Under the pieces are notes generated by a model. It was not told the origin of the DNA. It did no database searches and saw only the letters and a list, made by a program, of their open reading frames with translations. A DNA stretch of 64,000 bases. It comes from Entomortierella parvispora (lineage: Eukaryota > Mortierellomycota > Mortierellomycetes > Mortierellales > Mortierellaceae). Below, one piece after another: positions 9,261 to 19,712 of the stretch (position 1 is its first letter; each line of letters opens with the position of its first letter). The DNA lies in the NCBI GenBank assembly GCA_963573315.1, contig OY752142.1, forward strand, positions 2,232,001 through 2,296,000. Reading direction: 5' to 3'. The position numbers were made by a program, and so were the translations under genes.

Positions 9261-11017
9261 TATATCCGACAAGAATCCAGATGCGTGTACTCTGCCGCAT
9301 TTGCAACTTTACCCATCTTTCCCAATGGGAACCATTTCCTCCTGACATCAACAGGAGCATTCTACCCAATTCAAAGTGTGTCCTTGAACCAGTTCAAACT
9401 GAACGGAGACCCGTATTGGTTCTTGCACGGAGACTGGTTCGACGGGAAGTCTTGTGCAAGCTGCGTGATTGAGCATCCTGTGGTGGGCGAGATTGAGGTC
9501 TTCAACACACACGTACGTCTATCCTCGCCACTTTCTGTGTTTAGTCTCTTTTGCGTTCCGGGTTCTTTTTTTCCTCCTTTCTCTCCCTTCACTGACAAAG
9601 ACTGGGGTCATCATCTTATAGACACATGCCACCTACGACCCAGTAGGGACCTTGGACAGATATCTGGGTGCTCGGGTTTCTCAAGCGTGGGAAATCGCCA
9701 GAATGCTTCGAACATCCAAGGCTCTGGGTCGCCACGTCATTTCTGTAAGTTCACTTGCCTACAAGGGGTCACCATTTCTCCGACTTCAACGTCCTTTCGC
9801 AATCTCTTTATCTTCTAATAACAAGAGCACTCTCTCTATCTTGTTCATGGCTAAGGAACACTTTTTGTATTGTCGAAGTCGGTAAATAGCTGACCAATGG
9901 CTTTTTTTCTGTGTGTTTTTAGATGGGCGACTTCAACAGCTCGCCTTCCAGCCTCGCGATTAGTTTATTGAAGCAGTACGCCGGCATGACTGATAGCTGG
10001 GATCAACTCCACCCGGCCCCAACAGCGGACTTGGCTCTTCTCCAGACCCCAGCAGGACTGACTCCAGAGCAAGGCCAGGCGTTGCTGGGCATCACCTGCG
10101 ATACCCCCCTGAATAGCTGGACAAATCCCAAGGCGCCTTGGATCAATGAAATGACCCGAGATCCGATCGGGGAACGACTGGACTATGTGTTTTACAATCA
10201 CAACCCAGAGTCCTTTGTCTGCCGACAAGTCGAGGTTGTCTTTAAGGAGCGCATCCCGGGGATAGGTCGCCATCCTCAAACGGAACTCAAGAACGTGAGT
10301 GACCACTTTGGAGTCCATGCTCTTTTCTCCATCAAGGCAATGAAGAAAGGAACGAGCCACAATGCTGGGGGCAGCCATGACCATTCTTCAGCGCGTGCAC
10401 CACGTAATAACCCAACGGATATTGCGCACAACACGTACGCTGCTGCTGCCGCTGCTGTGTCTGCTCTGGCGAAGAGAGCCCTGCCAAAACCATCCACCCC
10501 CGTAGCAGGACCTGCTGAAGAGCCGCAGCGATTCCCTGCGGATGCTGAAACAATGGAGCAAGAAGAGATGTGTGAACTCTTTGAGCAAGTTGAGGTGGTT
10601 TTGGCGCAACATCTTGTCCGAGCTCAATCCAGGGCGCAAATCATTATGGTCTTTGTGGCTCCATTGCTTGTTTCCCTTACCTTGGGTCTTCTCCTAGGAG
10701 TCCTGGGACCAGCCCTTTGGGTAATTGACCCAAAGAAGGACGCAGCCCAATGGCAACTTTTCCGATGGGTGGTCTTTGGGTCGGGTCTTGGGGCTAGCTT
10801 TTTGACATTTGCCTGGGTCCTGTTTTTTGTCTATGGATTCTTCTACGGTGGCGAGACCATCTCTGCGTTTGTGAATGTGATCCAAGAGGTCCAGGTCACG
10901 GCCGCGTATTACCGACAGAAGCTTGCTTTGAAAATGGAGAAAAAGAAGGACCATGTTCGACTCTCGATGCCGAGAGAGAATCCTGCAGGGCGCGAAGGCC
11001 CTATTCGCCTCAATTGA
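9261..11017 (+). CDS. ISC1-like inositol phosphosphingolipid phospholipase C (5' end unresolved)
   Basis: Three exons are clear: 9261-9512 (after an acceptor TCTAG), 9622-9744 and 9923-11017. They encode the middle and C-terminal parts of the DNase I-fold sphingomyelinase family. Motifs 'HGDWFDGKS', 'MGDFNSSPSSL', 'DSWDQLH', 'RLDYVF', 'FKERIPG' and 'VSDHFG' match yeast Isc1, and VSDHF holds the catalytic histidine region. Two C-terminal membrane helices follow (about 10640-10735 and 10770-10855), also as in Isc1. The family cleaves inositol-phosphosphingolipids to ceramide at ER/mitochondrial membranes. The N-terminal part, which normally carries the NxWG and LQExW metal-site motifs, cannot be found in one frame. 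The segment where F-x-S-G-x-G-x-G is expected looks shortened. It is either a diverged or 5'-damaged copy, or it has exons I could not resolve. Confidence 0.75.
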
Positions 11018-11116
11018 TCTCTCTTTCTCTCCCTTCTCTCTCCCTCTTTCTCTTCTCTGCTACTATTAAATCGCAAAGATGGATGTCTTTATTGAACAAG
11101 GTAGGATGAGGATCAT

Positions 11117-11677
11117 TCACATAACAGGGTGTTGCATAGCAGTGGAGCCGGAAAGGCTGGGGTCACCTCCGACTGCCTCACCAGACAAACGAGAGGTGAC
11201 TCCGTGCTGAGGATCGTCCCGTTTGTGGTGACGACCACGGTCACCAAGGACATGGCTTCCTTCCTGTGGGTGGGTGACGGCAATATTCGCACGTTCGTGC
11301 TCGACGCCTTCAGCAGCAAGGGCGCCGGAATGGTGGTGCGGCTGGTTGGGGTCGTGGATTGCCTCGGGTTGAGTGATATTGCTGGGAGCAGCAGCGGACA
11401 CACCGGCACCGTCACCGTCATCGGGGACGCGGACGGAGGACAGGGACGCGCTTGGGTTCACATCACCGTGCTTGGCGCTGGCGAGATTCTTGTGGTGCTC
11501 ATGATGGTCAGGTGCCGTCGTGGTGGTAGCAGGGGTGTTGTGGTGCGCGCTGTCGACGTGGCCCTTGCCAGTAACCTTGTGAGCCAAGTTAACGGCCTTG
11601 TCCTTGAGAGTTTCCAATGTTGAGGTCTTGTTGACCGTGGTGTTGGCGGGGGCAGTGTTGTCGGTAGGGTGGGTCAT
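11117..11677 (-). CDS. Small His/Thr-rich hydrophilic protein of unknown function
   Basis: A single-exon frame of 186 aa (ATG 11677, TGA 11117). The product is highly hydrophilic and low in aromatic residues, with His clusters ('DHHEHHKN', 'PHHHSG', 'GRHHKRDD') and a predicted amphipathic segment 'LETLKDKAVNLAHKVTGKG' near residues 22-40. It has no signal peptide or membrane helix. The composition resembles small stress-induced hydrophilin/LEA-like proteins, but no family motif is seen and I infer no function. A TATA-like element (11730-11735) sits about 53 nt upstream of the start, which supports regulated expression. It is convergent with the ISC1-like gene, about 100 bp apart. Confidence 0.7.
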   Translation of the reverse strand: MTHPTDNTAPANTTVNKTSTLETLKDKAVNLAHKVTGKGHVDSAHHNTPATTTTAPDHHEHHKNLASAKHGDVNPSASLSSVRVPDDGDGAGVSAAAPSNITQPEAIHDPNQPHHHSGALAAEGVEHERANIAVTHPQEGSHVLGDRGRHHKRDDPQHGVTSRLSGEAVGGDPSLSGSTAMQHPVM

Positions 11678-11729
11678 GTTTGAAAAGTGCTTGATGTGTT
11701 GAGGTTGGAGAGAAGGAAAAAGTACACCC

Positions 11730-11735
11730 TTATAT
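11730..11735 (-). promoter_or_regulatory. TATA-like element of the small His-rich gene
   Basis: On the minus strand the sequence reads ...GCATATAAGGG..., about 53 nt before ATG 11677, a usual distance for an upstream TATA box in a short-leader fungal gene. Confidence 0.45.
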
Positions 11736-12456
11736 GCAACTCGGATGACTTCATGGGTTCAACAGTTGATGCGCGCATTGTCAAAACGAAACAATCGAAG
11801 ACGGTCATGGAATAAAATGAATGGTTACACGAAAGGTGAAAGAGAATTGATGGTGGCCATGACACCCAAGATCACAATGGGGGTCTAGCAAGCATTTAGT
11901 GGCCATGACCCACAGCGCACAACGAGGTCGGGTCTACCGAGAAATCTTCGCTGTATCCGAGAAACACTAAAAAAAACACGTCGTCACTGTGACAGAGTCG
12001 AACACGCTTCATGCAATTTGCGTACAATAATGACATCCATGCTCTCATTGGCCCCGGATTAGGGGGCGCTTCTTCGCATTATATCGACCTGGGTGGTTTA
12101 TTGTGAGTTGTGCAAGGGTCCTCCAGTCAGGGGACTCGTGTGTACACTCGCACGCATGCAGAAAGCGCAGAAGCATGAAAAAGGCAAGGCGTCTCCCAGA
12201 TCTCCAAGGTAATCATGAAGAGGTTGTCTTGACCCTTTCCGCGCGCACGGACCGGTCAGTTGGCATGAATCCACACTTGACTCCTTTCGGCAATCCAGCC
12301 CCTTCTCTCTCCCCTCTCTTTTGTTATATACCACAGCCCTTTCCGAGATCTCTTTGTTCTGTATCATTAATTGCATCTTTCTCTTTCTTTCGCCTACTCA
12401 ACTCTGCCTCAACACTCACATTCCCAATCAAAACGTCTCACAGGTTTTCGAGCACC
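11736..12456. other. Divergent intergenic region (His-rich gene / VCX1-like)
   Basis: No gene is seen. TATATA at 12325-12330 lies about 127 nt upstream of the antiporter start and is its best core-promoter candidate. AGGGG (near 12060) resembles fungal stress elements but is too short to call. The region nearest 12457 is C/T-rich leader. Confidence 0.45.
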
Positions 12457-14373
12457 ATGGATCGCTCTCCTAATAGCCACCAAGCACTACCCGCAGGATC
12501 TGAAGCTGCCCACTCTGCCTATAACACCCCTGTGATGGAGAAGTCTGAAATCCCTTACGGGAGAGCTGCTTCTTCTGGATCCGATCAACCTCAAGCACTC
12601 TCCAATTCACCTCTATCATCTCATAGTCATGCGCGACAGTCATTGCAACCACAGTCTCCCACACAGCTCGATTCGATAGTACGAATGGACAGCCGTGAAA
12701 GTGAAAGAAGAGGAGGGACCGATAGTCGAGTCGACTCACCTATTAACACACGTCCACAAAGAAATGTCACCGTCCGGTCAGAGCGGTCTCTCCGTAACAC
12801 ACTATCGTCGTCTCGAAGCAACAGCCATGGCCTCCTCGACGGCGAAGATGGAGCCCATCACAATGAGAAGCTCTCCGTCTTTGGTTGTTGCAAGGCTATC
12901 TTGTTTTCTACAAAACTTAATATTCTCCTTCTGGTCATCCCAGTGGCCATCGTCGCAGCCCAGCTTCACTGGAGCGACGTCGCTGTCTTCGTGTTGTGCT
13001 TTGTGGCAATTGTGCCTCTTGCAAAGATGTTGGGATACGCCACAGAGGAGCTGGCCATGCGGCTAGGTGAGGTACTTTTTTTGCAGTGAGTCGTGTAACG
13101 GTGGATCACATCGTGGATCCAAAGTCTACTGCTCAAAGGCGTCTTCCGCCTACTAGCGCGTCTTCCACCTCCGGTACTGATTTTTTTTCCCTTCCCTTTC
13201 CTCTGTCCCAATCTTTTTTGTAGAACCTCGGCGCTCTCTTGAATGCATCTTTTGGCAACGCCGTCGAGTTGATTCTGTCTATCATTGCTTTGAAGGAAGG
13301 CAAGATTGATGTTGTCCAGGCATCAGTCTTGGGCTCTGTCCTCTCAAATCTGCTACTGGTAAGATTATGGTTACCCGCGGGCAATCTGCAGCTGCTACGT
13401 CCACGATCTGCTTCTCGTTCTCACTCCATCATGGTCTGGTATTTTTTTCCATACTCCAGGTTCTTGGATGTTGTTTTGTTTTTGGAGGATACAAGTATTC
13501 AAAACAAACCTTCAACCAAACTGCTGCCCAAACGTCAGCTTCGCTCCTCTCGCTCTCTTGCATGTCGCTCTTGATCCCTGCCGCGTTTGTGGCTTCTTCC
13601 AAGGAAAGCATGGATCAGACGGCGAACATCAAGCACCTATCCTACGGCACAAGCATCATTCTCCTAGTGGTCTATGTTCTCTTCTTGTTTTTCCAACTGA
13701 AGAGTCACGCCCACCTTTATTCTGTTGAAGGGGAGGATGAAGTGGAACCATTGTTGCCGCTCTGGATGTCTGTGGCTCTGCTTCTTGGCGTTACTGTTCT
13801 GGTAGCCTTCCTCTCTGACTTCTTGGTTGGAAGTATCTCCGGCCTGAGCGAATCCTGGCACATTAGCAATGTCTTTATCGGTACGAACTTTCTCTCTGTC
13901 TCCCCCTTTTTTATGATGTAAAGACATTAAGAGTGTGGGGAACAGCATCATGCATTATGGAAGAGTCCGAGCATTAATATCACCTTCTCTCTCCATATTT
14001 TTTAGGACTTATCCTCTTGCCAATCGTAGGCAACGCAGCCGAGCATGTGACGGCCGTGTCGGTGGCGATCAAGGATAAGATGGACTTGGCCATTGGAGTC
14101 GCCGTAGGATCTTCGATGCAGATCGCACTCTTCGTGACACCCCTGATGGTCATTATTGGATGGATCATTGGGCAGCCTATGACACTCTTCTTCAACACGT
14201 TCGAGACCTGTGTCCTCTTTGTGTCGGTTCTCATTGTGAACTATTTGATCCAAGATGGAGAGTCCAATTGGCTTGAGGGCGTTCTCCTTCTTTCGACTTA
14301 TATCATCATTGCTATCGCCATCTTTTTTTACCCTCGATCAAGCATCTCCACCTCAGGAGGAGGAGTCGCCTAA
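12457..14373 (+). CDS. VCX1-type vacuolar Ca2+/H+ antiporter (CaCA/CAX family)
   Basis: Exons 12457-13071, 13224-13358, 13460-13880 and 14006-14373 give 512 aa in frame. The two inverted CaCA repeats are present with their signature motifs: '[12 protein letters not shown]' in repeat 1 and '[14 protein letters not shown]' in repeat 2, the conserved GNxxE ion-binding loops. An acidic loop ('EGEDEVEP') separates the two halves, as in Vcx1. About ten hydrophobic helices can be traced. The family exports cytosolic Ca2+ into the vacuole in exchange for H+. The N-terminal 140 residues are Ser/Arg-rich, disordered and longer than in yeast Vcx1 (411 aa). In CAX proteins such tails can be autoinhibitory, but that is only a possibility here. 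Converges with the VTC1-like gene. Confidence 0.93.
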
Positions 14374-14657
14374 AAGAGGAAGGGATAATACCAAATTCGA
14401 CATCTTTTTTCCATTTTTCCATCTCGCTCTCATCGCCAATTCTTGACAATTACTTCAACATACCCTATATCTCTTAATTTTAAATATACATTCGTTCTTT
14501 CATTGCCAATGGGTGAAGCAAGCAAGCAATATATGGAAAGAAGGCTGAAAATGCGACAATGAATGAAGATGATCAAGATGGGGGGGGGGGAGGGGGGATG
14601 AAGCATGCAAGAAATGAATGAATAAATGAACAAGAGTCCAAGAGAGAATCTCTTGCC
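14374..14657. other. Convergent intergenic region with a G-run
   Basis: This is the 3' region shared by the antiporter (+) and the VTC1-like gene (-). A run of about ten G, then A, then six G lies at 14581-14597 on the plus strand. No gene seen. Confidence 0.5.
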
Positions 14658-16624
14658 TCACTCTTGATGAAAAAAACTCTGCCCGCTGCTGGGCATGGAC
14701 GCGCCATTCATGATAGTCACTGGATGAACAAGAACAAAAGAGTCAGTTTTCTTTCCGATATTTTACACCCCATAGTCAAAACTCTTGTGATAGATAACGG
14801 ACTCTCCAGCTTACGATAAAAGTTGATGCTGTAGGCAAACAGCAGCGCGCTACACAAAATCGTCGGCCCAAGTCGATCGTAATAACAAATCTCGGCCTTG
14901 TAGTTTTGAAGGTATTTAGTGCCAGCCCCTCCTCCTTGCTTGGCTTGTTTCCGGGCTAGTGTACTCTGTAATCTCCTTTCCAAGGATCGGTCCCGCCGAT
15001 GGAAAATGGTCGCTGCATACCCTAGTGAACTCATCGCAATGATCAATACTGTCACTCCAATGTAGAAGGCCAAAGAGTCGATCGTTCCGAAGTTACAAAG
15101 GGTCAAGGCCGTGGTTCCGAGAAGGATCCCAAATTTGATCCAATGCATGAACGTTCGCTCGTTGGAGAACAGCGCTTTCCGATCTCCATTGCCTCCTCCT
15201 CCACCACCACCGCCTCCAAACCGCTTCGCCCTTGGTTTCTTGGTGTACACCTTTCCATCTGGGCCAATGGTGGAACCCTGTTGCTGTTGTTGTTGCTGTG
15301 CGATATCGCTGGCTGTGAGCTTTGGTTCGTTCAGTCTTTGGAAACCACTAGAAGTTTTGGCCTTTGAGGACTTGAAACCTCCAAACAGGGTAGAGGAGGA
15401 GCTTGAATGGGTAGGCAGTTGCTGTACGGCCAAGAGAGTGATTATACTTGCATTGGAGGATTGTCCATATTCACTCTGAGGAGTTGAGGCCCTTTTCTTG
15501 TTTCCGTACGCTGGAGGCTTACTCTTGGAACTCTTTGACTTTTGATCCCTTGCTTGATGACAGTCGTCTGAGGGTGGGAAACTGTCTAGAGAGATCTCAT
15601 CCATGGGGACGGAGATGTGTGGCTCCCATGAGGACTGATGATATTGTCTTTGATGCTGATGTTGACCCTGATGCCCTCCCCCTTCTTCCCCACGGTCATA
15701 GTAACCCAGTGACCTAGCGGCGGCGGCCGGTCCCAACGTGTCTACTCCAAAAGATGAAGAGTTGTATTCACATCCTTTTGTATCGAGAAGGCTGAACCGA
15801 AACGTCGGGGCAGGGTACTGTCGCGGAGGTAGATGTTGTTGACTAGTCGAAGGTGAGGCAGGAGTTCTCCACGGGAAATGACCTGACTGAGATGAATCGA
15901 ATTGTGGGGTAACAGGGGATCCGACGAGTGTAGAAGCTCCAGGGGATACTGGCTCTGGATCAAGCCATTGAGCGTTGTTTAGGGAGAGGTGACTCTGTCC
16001 TGCTGCCAGCAAAGGCCGCGTTGGGTTATATAGCTGTTGTTGCTGATCCTGTGGTTGACGTGTTGGTGGAGGCTGATATGGTGTATACATAAATGGGTTG
16101 GATGACACTGAAGGTGAAGAGGTAGACGATGGTGACGATCTCGACGAGGGCGTGTTGATCGGAGGCGGGTTGTCAGACATCTGGGGGAAGAGTCGTTGAA
16201 ATGAACCGCCTTGTAGTCGTGCAGTCCTACTCTGACTTAGGTTCACAGAAGACGGGAATGCAAAAGCGGACGAAGACGGTGAGGCTGAAGAGGAAGAGGA
16301 AGAACCGGAGGCGGTAGCAGCAGTGGCGATTGAGGATTTAATTTCAACGGAACTGGACAGAGAAAAGGTAAAAGGAGGCAAATGAGGGTCTTGCAAGGAG
16401 TCCTGAGGTAATGGCTGATGGGTGTTATGGTGGCGGTGAGGTCGATGGTGCTGGCTGTGGCCGTGCCCGTGGTCAGTAATTGCAGGAGGAGAAAGTGAGA
16501 GAGGAGGGAGCCAAGAGGATAAAAACGGATTGGTGTTTCTACGACGATGGAGAACACCATCGTAGCACCTAACGTCGCTGCCATTGTCATCTTGGGAAGA
16601 GGCGGGACCTGAAGATGACTGCAT
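14658..16624 (-). CDS. VTC1-like DUF202 membrane protein with long disordered N-terminus
   Basis: Exon 1 is 14815-16624 and exon 2 is 14658-14719, joined across a 95-nt intron (GTAAGC...CATCCAG), giving 623 aa. Residues about 480-605 form a DUF202/VTC1 domain. It has the hallmark 'FSNERTFMHW' before the first helix, two more helices, and the 'YDRLGPTIL' segment that precedes the last helix. In yeast, Vtc1 (129 aa) is the small membrane subunit of the vacuolar polyphosphate polymerase complex. Here about 475 residues of Ser/Pro/His/Gln-rich low-complexity sequence precede the domain, including a Gly9 run and Gln runs. There is no SPX or polymerase domain. ATG 16624 is chosen because the open sequence upstream to 16738 is pyrimidine-rich leader. 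The role is inferred; it could be a DUF202 protein outside the VTC complex. Confidence 0.8.
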
Positions 16625-19600
16625 GGTGTGTTTCTGCCCAAAACTGAAGCTAGAAGGAGAGAGAAAAAAGAGATTGAGAGGGAGGGAAGGAGGGCGAGGG
16701 AGAGAATGAGAAGAGTAAGGGAAGAGACGAACGAGCATTCGGCGCAGAAAATACTAGAGAAGGTCAGGGCGATCGAACATGACGCGCCCTTGGTAAACAC
16801 GCCGGCCAGTTGGTGGCACACGCAGAGAGTAAGCACTTCCTTCAGCCTTCGCCGCGTTCTCCTTTTTTTCCTCGTCTTTCTCCTGGGAGAGCGTAACAAG
16901 GAGCCTTCAAAGACGAACCAAAAGTCCTGTGAGCATCCAGGATGCAGAAGGCACCCCCTCGGTCTCCTTGGTTTTGATTCCTCATATCATCACACGACCT
17001 GCTCCTAGCAGGATTTTATTGTATATCCACTGCTAGGGAAATCGGCGATAAAGCACCTTGGATGATCTTGAGACTCTTTGTTGACTTTTTGGAAGACATA
17101 GCGTGGCATGACTGGATCCGCTGGTAGTATGGCTCTCCTTCGCACTTCTGTGTCATAGAACGCAAATGAAAGATTTCTTTCCACAAACAAATCAGCCACC
17201 CTGGGCTCAGTCAGACTCCTTCGGAATCGCCACCTCGACTCGGAACGAAGGCTCTTGAACAAACGAACTACGCCAACCCCAGGTCCAAAAGCTGATGGTA
17301 AGGTAGGGGTCCTTTCTCCATGCATCTCTGAACAATTTTGCTTGGTCGTTAAAGGCAGTCGCTAAGGCGGATATGGTGTCCCAACGTAATTTGAGGGTAT
17401 GGTCACGGTCGGCATTGGAGCTGCAGGACCACCCGTGAGTCCAAATATTTTGTCATCGGTACAAACACGTCTGATATTTCATGTAAGGTACTGCGACGTC
17501 AGAGGTGTCATTAGCAAAAGCCGAGAAAAGGCATCAGAGTTGTTCAAGATGGATGCAGATGAGTCCAAAGATGAAATCGGCGAGGGCATTGACAGCGGAA
17601 CAGACGATGAAGAAACAACGAGCAGGAGCCATGGGAGGACAGAAGTGAGTAGTCTGTTATAGACATCTTAAGAGAGGTATCAATGGATCGTTTGTGCGAT
17701 ATCGTTAAATGAATTGGGGAAAGGAGCAGAACCATACGTGTTTAAGTACTGTACCTGGAGAAAAGACAACCCGCTGCTGGGACGCAGATCAGACTTAGCC
17801 ATTTAACGGCTCAGAGAGGTCGAGTGAGAGGATCCGACAGGACCGAACTCCACAAAACTCGAGGTAGGCCCCTGTCTCAAATGAACCTCTACTCTGGAAT
17901 CTTTGTACGAGGTTCGAGATGCCCATCACCGAACATTAGTCGTCCTTCCTTACTCCACTTTCATTATCTCCTCGCTTAATCGCGTTGAATATCGATGGGC
18001 AAAGATGCGACTCCGTGCAGAACGGAGAAAGGCACCGGTGTAGTTTCAGTGCTGTTACTCAGCCAGGGCAGCGGTACCTGCGGGTGAACTGACAGCGTGC
18101 GAGCCAAAACTGACACAGAAGTAGGAAAGAACCGCCATTCACAAACTCAATCGGCAATCAATGACTATGAACTTGACCGCTTCCGCCGTGATGAGCCAGG
18201 GACGGATGAATTCTTCCTAGTCCGTATCGAGACCACGGCCACTGCTCAGAGATACCTGCACCGTCGTGCTTCTCCACATGAAGAAATGTACGGTACCTTT
18301 GTACCTTTGGCAATTGACAGCGACAAGTAAGCATGAGGATGCACGAGACAAGAGACGCACGGCCACCGCGCCGAATGGGATTGGTAGAAGAGAAGACTGA
18401 TATTCGATCTTTGTGCAACCGCATACAGTGGACAATAATGTACTTCACGAAAGTGACAAGGCACTAGTGTGATTTCAACCGGCTTTGACAAAGCGACCAT
18501 TGGAGAGCCCCCTGTCTTCCGAAAGAGCACCCGAACCACGGTAATGACTGAACTACAAAGCCACAAAAGTCCAAAAGCTCCTCCGGCAGCAGCAGAGAAG
18601 CCCTCAATAATAGCAGCAGCACGCACTAGGCGGATCTACAAGCTCAAAGCCAGCACTCTTGGGTTATTCTTAGCTACAGTATTCGGTCTAAAAAAGGGTT
18701 CTAAAGTGGGACCGTAATCAAATGGGAAAAAGGCCGACTTGTGCCTGGGGTTTGATCTCGGTACCCGGGTCAGGCGAACATAGGACATTGTTCAGTCGCC
18801 AAACTTCTGCAATTGTTTCTGTCTTCCCGGTGGACCCTGTTTATTTCAGCGCAACGCCGATGCACTGCACTTTCATTTCATCACAATTTCATTTCTGTTT
18901 GCAGATCAGAGAGAGGAAGCCATCTCTTCAGATGTTCAAACGCAGCGAGAGAGAGAGGCTGACAGATTTGACTTGAGAGCACGAGAGTCGGTCATTGTAT
19001 CATCATGTATGTAATAAAAGCGACCCCCTCCCCGTGCAGGCTGCTGTTGACAGCAAAAGAAAAGAAAACCTTTTCGCTGAGTTGGTTCAAAGAGGGGGGA
19101 GAGTGAGCACTTGAGCTCAGTCCAAGTCGAAAAGACAGAGACAGACTCGGGTCAACAAGTAATCGATGGCCAGGGACCTTGCTCGTCCCTTTATTCGCTG
19201 GCCAGTCTATTGCTGCTGCATCATACCGTAATATTGCTCTGAAGAAAGAAGAGACATGGGTCTGATGTGAGTGGGATCCTTGCGTGCCCAGGGCATGCCA
19301 GAAGGAGGGACGAGGGGCACGCACACCCAGGGGCACACACCCTCTGGGGCACGGAGTGCGGACACCATCCTTGCCATCGCTCTTGTTCTCTTTCTTTTCT
19401 CCCTTCCTTCTTCTTTTCACCTGCTCTCCTCATCTCCCAGGAGCCTCTTTGCCCTCTTCGATCTCATCCTCAATTATCCATCTCATTAATCTCTCCCCAC
19501 CCACCCCTCGATTGAAAAGTGGTTCACAGCCTAAAGCTCTTTTACTTTTCAATTCCTTCGTTCCGCCACCCTGTTCCTTTGCTCCCAACCCCTTGACGAG

Positions 19601-19712
19601 AACACCTCCCGGCAGGGTTCAGTTTATTCAGTTAGCAACCTTTCTTTCCTTCGTCCTCGCTCGCCTTTTACCTCACAACCTCCACCGAGCTGTTGAAGCT
19701 GTGCAGTCCGTC
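16625..19712. other. 3.1-kb region without a recognisable gene
   Basis: Several short open frames occur on both strands (17005-17325 minus; 17399-17662, 18097-18330 and 18469-18717 plus). None shows a domain, a plausible splice structure or biased codon use. The last 400 bp before 19713 are C/T-rich and probably hold the promoter and leader of the arrestin gene. Long non-coding RNA, an upstream regulatory region or a decayed element are all possible. Confidence 0.4.

Noticed and set aside
16625-16738. Upstream ATG of the VTC1-like protein
   Set aside because: The extension is pyrimidine-rich leader-like sequence; ATG 16624 gives a normal polar N-terminus.
17005-18976. Several 60-130 codon frames on both strands
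   Set aside because: No start context, domain, or splice continuity; kept only as a region note.
19284-19712. Upstream in-frame extension of the arrestin protein
   Set aside because: Pyrimidine-rich leader translated as Ser/Pro/Phe/Leu; arrestin-type sequence starts only after ATG 19713.
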